A stretch of DNA of 64,000 nucleotides, from contig BCHH01000001.1 of assembly GCA_001599595.1 (NCBI GenBank), positions 3,507,719 through 3,571,718 of the forward strand. Reading direction: 5' to 3'. Positions 55,659 to 64,000 of the stretch are shown piece after piece. This DNA comes from Beverwykella pulmonaria. Lineage: Eukaryota > Ascomycota > Dothideomycetes > Pleosporales > Melanommataceae. The stretch's first letter is position 1. Every line of letters starts with the position of its first letter. The notes below the pieces were generated by a model that had not been told where the DNA came from, did no database searches, and saw only the letters and a list, made by a program, of their open reading frames with translations. The position numbers and the translations under genes were made by a program.

Positions 55659-58600
55659 CTAACGGTCTCGATCCTTTATCTCATCTTGAACGGTCTTCAG
55701 CAACCCCGAGAATTCTTTGGTGACCCAGTCCCAGTAACTATTCCAGACACGAATTTGCGGATCCTCGGCGCCTCCACTACTCTCAGCGCCCAGATGCTTG
55801 TTCAACAGAATGCTGACCTTGACCACACCCTTCTGGCCTTCCTGCAGCTTTTCGAGCTCTTGCTTAACAGCGTTATCCTTGGCTTTGACGGACAGGACTC
55901 CACGGAAGTTCTCGGAAATGGCTTCGAGACGGGAGTGAGTTTGATCGGGCGCAAGAACCATGAGCTTCGTGAGCATAAGATTGCAAAGAATGCGAACATC
56001 ATGCTCATCACTAATACCTGCCACAATGCGCTCAAAGCAGTCTGATAGATCGCTTGTGGTGAGCCTTGAAAAAGCTGTCTCGAGAAGCGCGTAGAGAGTC
56101 TCATATGCGCTCTTTCGGATCTCAAGACCATCGTCGACTTTGTGCTTGAACGGACCCATCTGGACTTCGCGAATGAGCTCAGGTTTGACCAAGGTTTCCT
56201 TCATAGCCATTGGCAAAAGTTGATCTAGGGCAGGAAGAATGATATCGGGCTTGTTATGCATGGCAGAATTGAATGTTGTAAGGGCCAAGCGTCGATTGTC
56301 AAGGTCAGTCTCGTTCAGCATCTGAACAAGCATAGGGATCACAATGGGCTTTAGATACCCATCGTACGCTTCGTCAGTGTCGGCAAGAGTGTACCGAAGA
56401 GCCGATATGACCATGCCTCGCACGCTAGCTTTGCGGTCACCGAGGAATGCCTGAAAACATCAATTAGAACGAAATTAGAGTTCAGTCGCGTTGCTGTACT
56501 TACTTGAAGTTGCGGAAGATATGTCTTGGGATCAATGATGGCAAGTCTACCAATGCATTCCGCGCCAATGGCCTTGTTATCCTCGGCCTGGGACGCCGCA
56601 ACTAGATTTTGCCATAATGGCGAAGCGAAGGGTATGATCTCAGATTCTGTACCATCATGCTGGAGAATCTCCTTCACAGAATGCAGAAGGAGATATTGCG
56701 GACTTGACGGCTGGCCCATGGTCGAAAGTATGACAGGGAGATATTTACCAATACTGCCAGCCCCAGCTCGTCCGAGAGCTACGGCAGCTGCAAGCGGTAC
56801 TTGCTCTGATTTAACGGAGAAGTGCTTGATGAAGAGTTGAGGATCAATGGGAGACTGTGCCCCTAGACGAAGCGCCGACTCTCCAAGTACGACCAGCGCC
56901 AAGCACTTCCGCTTCTCATCCGTCGCGGTCTTCAACTCTGTGACAAATTGGTCGAGCTTAACGCCAACGCTAGCACCGCCGTACACCAAAAGATTTCCGA
57001 TGACCTTGCCGACAACTTCAGGGTGGCCTGCGACACCCACCTCTTGCAGTAAGGCTGCCATTAGGTTCTTGCCGGCACCCTTTTCTCCTATAGTGCGAAC
57101 CAATGCAAGAAGTGCCTCCAATGAACTACCACTAATCGTTCCAGAGACAACACGGCAGAGGGCAGCATTCAGTTGACTCGTCATAACGGACTTCGCATCA
57201 TCCTTAACGAACGTAGCAAGAATGATCAGCGCGGGTCCAAGGAGATGAAGGTCGGCAGCAGTGAGAAGTGGTATAAGCAATTCGACAATTTGTGATTTGG
57301 CTTGTCCATCGAGTTGGTGTCGTGATACAGGGTTCAAGGCGAGTGTCCGGAGCGCACTCAGGCTCGCACCGCGTAGAACTCGGCTGGCTTTGCGGAGTTG
57401 AGCTCCTAATTCCAGAGCGACGTTTCGGACCCATTTCGCGGAGAGCTCATTCTGGGCCTTAGTGTGCGCAATGATGGTGTCGATAGCGCGCACTGAAGCC
57501 AGGCGAGTTAGCTCATTTTTGAGACGATCTGCCAACAACTCTAATCCTGCAGTTCGCTTCTGTGGTGAGATGAGGCCTTCCGTGCCAGAGCTTCTGCCAA
57601 GGAATAGACCAAGCACGTGGATGGCATTTTGTCGGACTTCGAGATCCGCATCGTTGGCAGCTATACGATTGACTAGCGCTTCGTATAGCTTTTCTAGATG
57701 CTGTTGATTGTGCGATCCAGACGAAGCTGACCGAGGAGGAGTGAGTGCTTTCACGACCTGCTCTGTAGCAGCAAGTGCCTCGATTGATAGCTTGCTGTAT
57801 TTGTCTCGGGCTCCAGCAAGAAGGGCTGGCACGATCGTTGGGAGGTAGGGCTGGAGCGATGCCGAAGGATGGGTATCTGCGATGGCTCCGATCAATTGCA
57901 GTGCCTCAATTCGGAGACTATTCGCGGTCGCAGAGGCGCTGCTGGTAGCACCACCACTCGATTTTGCGGCTTCGACCACAGGATCGGCAATCTGGCTCAG
58001 ATAGCCGTCTAGGCCTCCGCGCTGGGTTATAACAATATCCTTGATCAAAACAACGGAGGCCTGTTTCGTTGTAGGTGGGCAGGAAGACTGCTTGAGAAGT
58101 TGAGCAACGCCGCGGATAATGTCTGGGCTTAATTTGGCAAGACTAGCACGCGGCCCTACAGGTGGCGTAGAAGCTGGAGCTGGTGATGAGTATCCAAGAG
58201 AGATGGACGAATTGCCTTGAATATCAAACATGCTGGCGTCGCTGCCTCCACGTCGGCGCTTCCGGCTCGGAGGAGGCATCATGGAACCTTGGCTATGCTC
58301 ATCGGCGAACTTCACGGGTGAAGGTCCATCGCCAGATCGCCGCACAAGGTTCGATAGGGCAGCAAGTACCTCAAGACGAACGTTGTCTTCTCGTTCCTTG
58401 AAGCGGGCGATGAGGGCTGGTGCTACCTGACTGTACAGTGTGCCGTCATCCAGAAGATCGCCGTTGCTCCGGGTGGATATAAGCGTATAGAGTACCTTTG
58501 CAGCACATCGTCGAACTTTCCAGCTCGCATCCTCATCATCGTCATATCCGCCCTCTTCTTCAAAATCTTCATCGTCCAGCGCATCTTCCTCTTCGTCGCT

Positions 58601-59787
58601 CTCCATAGCATCGTCATCGTCATCAACTTGAGCAAGATTGGGATCGTACTTCAAGAAGCGGGTGGCTGCGTTAATGGTTTCTTCCGTGTAGACGCGCATA
58701 TCTTGGGTACATGAAGCGAGGAATCCCTCCAGAGCAATTAGTGCGGCCTCGAGGACTTCGTCGATTTCCGGATCACGTTCTGCTTCATCATCAGACAGCT
58801 CCATGTCGTCCTCCGCCTCTTGCGCGCTCAAAGCGCTTAGCACAAATGGAGCTAGCGTCTTCAAATACGGACCGAACTTTCGGGGGATGGACCTGGGGGA
58901 TAGAGTCAGCAGTGGTCATAGTACTACAGAGTGAGCGGGGTGTGTTACCTTGCCATAGATCCGAGAATCGTAATGTATAGCTTTCGCTTGGAACGTGTCA
59001 GATGAACATCCCGCAGGTGCTCAATAACGCGAGAGAGGAAGGCACTGAGTAGGGCATCCGAGAAGTATCCAGCCAGCGTCGAGACAGCAGTGACAGACTT
59101 CTTCTTCATCATAGAGCTCGCGCGATCGTTCTCAAGGATCTCAAATGTGATCTTCTGTAGAGCTTGTATCTCTAGATCTTGCAGCATGGGTCCAAAACAC
59201 CTCGCAACCTCTGTGAGTACATCAATGGCGTTACTGTCGCTACCGGTCTCAAGATCCGCTTGCAGCATTCCCTTGGGCACCCCAGGTAGATCCTTCCGTG
59301 ACGGTGTGATGACATTGTATCCAACCAGGCGCGGGATCAGGACTTTGCTGACTGCGAGGTACGCATCTGTGACTTGTTTTGTACGCGCAACACCCGGGAG
59401 CGGCCGCGGCAGTGAAACAACAACCTCTCGTAGAGCCAGCGACGGAATGGATTGGTCGACGGTGTTGTCTGTCTGCAAGTTGGAGAGCTTCTCGATCATG
59501 GGAGACAGGATGCTGTCGCCCACCTTGTTGACGAAAGGGCCCAGGCACTTGACTGCCATATTCTGAACCTCTCCATTGGTGTCTACCAGGGTGAGAAGCA
59601 ACCCATCGACAGTTTTTGCGCAGGTGCTATGCTCGTGTGCGAGGAAGCCTTGGTGACCAGCTCGGAGGATATCCTGAAGATCGCTGAGGGCCATGAACCT
59701 AAAATCGGGATCCTCATCGTGTAATTTTGGAAGAAGCTGTGCCACGTTGTGGGCCGTCGGATTTGGGGGCACGGAAGAGGGCGCCAT
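55659..59787 (-). CDS. Cullin-associated NEDD8-dissociated protein (CAND1 / TIP120)
   Basis: Minus-strand exons 59787-58949, 58892-56504 and 56450-55659 give 1,339 residues. The whole protein is HEAT-repeat-like helix pairs. It starts MAPSSVPPNPTAHNVAQLLPK. There is an acidic loop (about 330-400, runs of Asp/Glu such as QVDDDDDAMESDEEED) and a short basic stretch SRKRRRGGS. It ends with the TIP120 domain (QMGPFKHKVDDGLEIRKSAYE). CAND1 exchanges F-box substrate receptors on unneddylated cullin-RING ligases. The protein is longer than the animal form because of the acidic and Ser-rich insertions. Introns are 56 and 53 nt. Of the in-frame candidates only the ATG at 59787 is a true ATG. Confidence 0.94.
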
Positions 59788-60392
59788 CGCGGTGGAGTGC
59801 AAGTGGAGTGGTGGGAATTGCGTGAGAATGGCACGTCAGTGCCTCGAATTTGGGCGGCGTGGTGGGGGCTATGGCGGGGTTACTGGCAGCACGTCCAACT
59901 GCTTCTTTTCACCCTGGCGTGAGGCAGCGGAGAAATTGAGTTAGGTAGATCTGGCGGGCAACCAGAGGAAGCAATGCACCTCTAGAAAGTCCTGCTGAAA
60001 CTCTGGAAAGAAATAAGGTGGGACGATGCGCCAGGAGATGTCCCAGCAGAGGAGGTGGGTGAAGTTGGGCGGTGCGAGTGTGACGGTGGGAGAGACGACG
60101 GTAGGAGAGGTGAGATTTATATGTGTGCCAGCAAGCCGCGAGCCAGGCCGCCGTGTGCAAATGTTGGAAAGAATGAATGCACCTGTGTTGCCTACTGCCA
60201 AACCACATGGTGGGCACGGACCAGACTGGCACGTGACACTGACGGAGCTCACAAACCGCCGCTTTGTGAGCCAAGCCGGTGACGAACCTCTGACCTGACC
60301 TCCATTTCCAGCTTCTTGTCAAGCCTCGCATCCCCTCCATCTCCCTTCAATTGCTCTTCGCCCGAGTCAATTGGTATTTCTACAGCTTCATC
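59788..60392. promoter_or_regulatory. Divergent intergenic region (CAND1 / mitochondrial protein)
   Basis: A 605-base head-to-head spacer. Plus-strand ORFs here (around 60026-60298) show no family similarity. Confidence 0.4.
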
Positions 60393-61174
60393 ATGGTTCT
60401 TGCCCGAGCTACAGCGTTGCGAGCGTCCTCAATCGCACGACTTGCCCGTCCTACCCTCCGTACTGCCGAACGCCAGACATGGCAGCGGGTGATCCAACGC
60501 GGAGCACGCAGGACTTATGCCTCCGCACACAGCGCCCACGGTCCTACCAAGACGAGCGACTTGCCCTGGTAAGCAAAGCCTACGAGCTGTCCTGCACTTC
60601 TCGCCCATGAGCAGCGGCTCGTCGCGAACTATGAATGACTTATTACGTACAGGGCGATCGTTGGTGCGACTATAGCAGGCGGCGGTCTCTACGTTGTACT
60701 GTCCCAAGACCTTAGCCACGGCGAGGGTCACGATGATGAGCATCACGACGAGAAGCACAAGGAGGTCAAGGAGTCTAAGGATGATAATTCCAAGGACAAG
60801 AAGGCTGAGAAGGACGACTCTGAGGACAAGAAAGAAGAGAAGTCCGATGACAAGCCAAAGAACGACAAATCGCCCGACGTGTCAGATAAGGTGAGTGGAT
60901 CATGCAAATGAATTGCAGGGCTCAGCTAACAAGATCTAGCCCGGAACCCAAAAGGAGGCCAAGAGCACGAACGAAATGTCCGGAAAGCAGGAAGGCCTAT
61001 CAAACGCGGACACGAAACACTCGGAGACGATTGCCGACAACCCAGACAAGAGCACAAAGAGTGAGGGCACTGCAGAGACTGGGAAGCTTAAGGGCACTGT
61101 TTCTACAGACCGGCCGCAGGTTAGTGTACTCGTTTGCGAGCTCATACAACTAGCTAACGTTCTCGCAGAAATAG
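60393..61174 (+). CDS. Small predicted mitochondrial membrane protein, unknown function
   Basis: Exons 60393-60568, 60653-60890, 60940-61119 and 61169-61174 give 199 residues. The N-terminus is Arg/Ala/Ser-rich without acids, a likely mitochondrial targeting sequence. One membrane segment follows (IVGATIAGGGLYVVLS, about 60-76), split from the preceding PW by the first intron. The remainder is a highly charged, low-complexity tail with repeated SKDDNSKDKK- and DKKEEKSDD-like stretches, probably disordered. The last coding exon is only AAA TAG by a clear CTAAC branch and CAG acceptor. Without that splice the frame would run on to 61209. I do not recognise a named family. Confidence 0.7.
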
Positions 61175-62250
61175 ATGGATATCCAGAACGGGAGGAGGGG
61201 CAAAGCTGAACAAGATAAGAACAAGTACCGCTCGCTTCTAGTGTTAGTAGTCAACATTGCTCTCTAGCAACCGCAGCCCATGGCTATCATGTGTATTATG
61301 TTTGGCAAAGAATCTATCCTGCTGTCGATGTGCAGCTTCAACTCGTCTTTCGCATGTGCATCATTGGCAAGACGTTCACCAGGTGGATCCCATCCCTGCT
61401 AACCGACAGCCGAAGCTGACTTGTTTCAACCGCCTAAGCCTCACTTTGTGGCACTGGTCGAAACATTTTGGCGACTTCTTGAATGTCTCTAACAAGCGCC
61501 TATCTTCTATCAGTCGAGCCACCAACATGGATATGACTACTATCTGCACGTCAAGGCATGACTTCTACCCCATATCTCACCAGACTTTGCCCCAAACCCA
61601 AGAACCCCCAAGTCATAATGCCCCGAAACGGGAACCCTCGAATACGAGTACCGTTGACGCGCGCTGCTGATTGGCTGCTGCAGGTGTGCTCACGGGCCAC
61701 TCTGTTCCTGGTGCCATCTTGTAAGCGCCCGGAGTCGAGGCGGAACGTCTCCACACATGCTGTCACACTACATCGCCAACCTCAATTGGCCACACCTGCG
61801 CCTCAATGCAACGCGCCGCCATGCGCTAGGAATAAACTTGTCCAGCAGCGGGAGCTCTGCGAATCCACGCTCGCCGCGATGTGGGAAACATGTCAGTCTG
61901 CGAGGTGGAGCACTCCGGCGAGCCAACCATGTCGACAGTCGCTTGCTCGGATGTGAAAAGGTCTTTTTTCGATGTCTTGGCTGTTGGCTGGCTGGTGGAG
62001 CAGATATCAGCCCCGCTGGCCCCCCATCTTCTCTGCATATACCCAGCTGCCGAACGTTGGATTCTGCTTCACATATACATCGCTACAGATCTTGTACGAC
62101 TTGTCGAAACCCCCGCTGACACCCCAAGCTCGAAATCCAATACTTAAAGTAGACTCTTACCCTGGCTCGAGTCCTCCGTCAGCTCAGCATTCGTGGTGGG
62201 TTGAAACAAAACACGAGTGCTGCAACGTGACTCGAGAATAGTCTGACGCA
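61175..62250. other. 1.1-kb intergenic region, no gene recognised
   Basis: Overlapping short ORFs on both strands (61257-62241) have no family similarity. It probably holds the promoter and leader of the PLAC8-family gene. Confidence 0.4.
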
Positions 62251-63558
62251 ATGGATCCTCGACAGCAACCTGAACGCCAGCACCAACGATTCTCATGGCA
62301 GAATCCGCCTGCGGACATCTCACTAGCAGAAGAAGCCCAAACCTACCAGCAACCTCAGCCGCAACAGCAGCCACAACAGCAACAGCAACAGTATCAGCAA
62401 TACCAACAGCAGCCGGCTCAATTCGACCGCAATGTGAATTCACACAATCGAGGCCTCTCGTATGCGCAAACCCCCATTGAGTATCGAGGCTACGCGCAGT
62501 CGCCGATTGAGCCTCCTCTTCCGCACTCTCAGTCTCCGCCGACACACATCGATCCCCACCCGCAATCGATCTACAACCCGCATAATATCCCGACCCAGCC
62601 TCAGCCATCTCAGCCACCACCATCATATTTGTCTGCGTCGTATCCGCCCGAAAAGGAACCACCCTCCCCACTATCACCGCTCAATGGAACACATCGACCA
62701 ACATTCTCTCCCGTCTCTCCTCTGATCGAACCGCCGCGAATACATACCCAACAGCCGAGCCAGCACGCAAGGCAGCGCAGCAACCTATCTCCCATCAACA
62801 CGAACGTTGGGCAGTTCACCATGCCCCCAATACCACCCACACCTCACTCTCACCCGACAGAAACCGCTGCGCTCCCCTCGAAGACGCCTATAACCCCCAT
62901 TTCCCCCGGACCCATCCCCATCAAGGACCCCGCAGATTACCAACTCCCTCTCTCCCCCAACAGTCGAAAATCATATGCCGCAGAACCATACTCACCCCAT
63001 GGTCTCGCATCCAACCCACGACATGCAGTGTTCTCTCCCCACTCGGCCCACGGGCCCAATGGCCTCGACTTCGCCTTACATCAGCCTGGCCAAATAGCAC
63101 ATCCGAACATGGATCTCTCTGGAAACGGAAAATCCCACGAATGGAAGCACTCTCTCTGCGAATGCGGCGACATGTCTACATGCCTGACTGGGCTCTTCTG
63201 CCCCTGCATCCTATACGGCCGGACCGCATATCGGCTTTCCCAGCGCTCCGCGAAGAAAGACCCCACGGACATGCTGTCCTACAAAACTACGAACGGACAT
63301 TGTATGCTGATGGGCGTGGCATGTGGACTTTGGGGGGTTTTCCCGATGCTGCAAAGGACAAGGCTGAGACATGCATATAAACTCACTGGGTCGCTAGGAA
63401 GTGACTTGCTCAAAGGGTGTTGTTGTTGCTGCTGTGTGGCGATTCAGAATGAGCGGGAAGTGAAGGATAGGGAGGAGTGCGCGAGAAGGTGGGCGGGTCC
63501 AGCCAGCACGGAAGTGTATACGGCGCCGCAACAGATGGTGTATAAGCCGCAACGTTAA
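62251..63558 (+). CDS. PLAC8-family cysteine-rich protein with Gln/Pro-rich N-region
   Basis: Intronless, 435 residues. Residues 1 to about 290 are low-complexity: a Gln-rich run (about 35-56), then Pro/Ser/His-rich sequence with repeated SPxSP-like motifs, likely disordered. Residues about 295-415 form the PLAC8 domain: WKHSLCECGDMSTCLTGLFC then PCILYGRT, later HCMLMGVACGLWG, and a CCCCCC run followed by QNEREVKDREE. In fungi and plants such proteins are membrane-associated and linked to cadmium resistance, cell size or calcium entry. The specific role here is unknown. Confidence 0.85.
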   Translation: MDPRQQPERQHQRFSWQNPPADISLAEEAQTYQQPQPQQQPQQQQQQYQQYQQQPAQFDRNVNSHNRGLSYAQTPIEYRGYAQSPIEPPLPHSQSPPTHIDPHPQSIYNPHNIPTQPQPSQPPPSYLSASYPPEKEPPSPLSPLNGTHRPTFSPVSPLIEPPRIHTQQPSQHARQRSNLSPINTNVGQFTMPPIPPTPHSHPTETAALPSKTPITPISPGPIPIKDPADYQLPLSPNSRKSYAAEPYSPHGLASNPRHAVFSPHSAHGPNGLDFALHQPGQIAHPNMDLSGNGKSHEWKHSLCECGDMSTCLTGLFCPCILYGRTAYRLSQRSAKKDPTDMLSYKTTNGHCMLMGVACGLWGVFPMLQRTRLRHAYKLTGSLGSDLLKGCCCCCCVAIQNEREVKDREECARRWAGPASTEVYTAPQQMVYKPQR

Positions 63559-64000
63559 GAGAACTGGGAGGAATAACGGCTGACTCACACTCCTTTATGA
63601 TACCCTTCCAAAACGAATTTCTTTATCAATATCAGGTATATTCAGTAATGAAACAATAGCATCCAGTTATTTCGCTGTTGCATAGGCCAATTCGCGCTAG
63701 CACACACGTGGTGATTTCAAAACCGACAAGGATCCGCGCTGTGAAATCACCACGCCTTCAAATTCAGCTCCTACATACCATACATGTTCTTCGAAAATCC
63801 CATACTTGGCAGCGACGGCAGTCTATGGAATGACTGGGATGAAACTACTTTGGGTCAACGCTACACCAAGGAGAATCGGGAAAAGCTTCCGGAGGGATTC
63901 TTCTATCCATGCTGCGGGCGCTGGCAACAAGTCTTGCGTTTATGATAGGTGGTTTGGGGTTGGCCAGAGGGTGGTGGGTGGGTAAAGTCGCAGGGTTTAA
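63559..64000 (+). other. Right end of window; short unrecognised frame 63784-63945
   Basis: A 53-codon frame begins MFFENPILGS and contains LPEGFFYPCCGRW. It faintly resembles the PEGF-x-W-x-CC ends found in some fungal accessory proteins, so it may be a gene fragment or an exon of something beyond the window. No other gene is visible. Confidence 0.3.

Noticed and set aside
1..64000. tRNA or rRNA genes
   Set aside because: GGTTCGA- and GTTCAAA-like stretches (for example near 5962 and 46370) lack a surrounding cloverleaf; no rRNA core sequence was seen.

Overview
The window is nuclear DNA of a filamentous ascomycete (Pezizomycotina). The genes carry many short introns (about 45-160 nt, mostly near 50) with CTAAC/CTAAT branch sites. 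The gene set is fungal: dihydroxyacetone kinase, GH3 beta-xylosidase, a bZIP factor with a DUF3425-like C-terminus, Ypt7, Pus4, NAD kinase, HEM3, CAND1, and a HeLo-like/NACHT/ankyrin receptor. One transposon shows RIP-like decay. I cannot name the class or genus. No rRNA, tRNA, CRISPR array or bacterial-type operon was seen. About 19 genes look intact and about five are broken.

Layout. 1-4 kb: dihydroxyacetone kinase and an RNase H-fold protein. 4.1-9.0 kb: a 2OG-Fe(II) dioxygenase gene split by a 3,963-bp hAT transposon. The hAT has 21-bp perfect terminal inverted repeats and an 8-bp target duplication, and it is itself interrupted by a probable solo LTR with a 5-bp duplication and an assembly gap. 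9.9-13.9 kb: secreted GH3 beta-xylosidase and a frameshifted secreted cyanophycinase-like gene. 14.5-15.9 kb: a complete, intact Tc1/mariner element. 16.2-24.8 kb: MFS exporter, bZIP factor, GDXG alpha/beta hydrolase, secreted serine carboxypeptidase. 26.7-41.3 kb: a housekeeping block (Ypt7, EamA-type transporter, Pus4, J-protein with RRM, NAD kinase, Mg-chelatase-like protein, HEM3), with one 2.9-kb stretch lacking a recognisable gene. 41.3-53.8 kb: an accessory island with a broken HeLo/kinase-like gene head-to-head with a broken protein-kinase gene, transposon remnants, and a 2,041-residue STAND receptor whose ankyrin region holds 34 highly similar 33-residue units. 53.8-64 kb: PARG-type glycohydrolase, CAND1, a small predicted mitochondrial membrane protein, a PLAC8-family protein, and a terminal fragment.

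The most notable features are the ankyrin STAND receptor beside two decayed signalling or cell-death genes, which resembles a fungal non-self-recognition locus, and the three-layer nest (LTR in hAT in dioxygenase) whose outer and middle reading frames can both be followed across the insertions. All splice sites were inferred by eye from consensus and reading-frame continuity. Family assignments come from motif recognition, not database searches.
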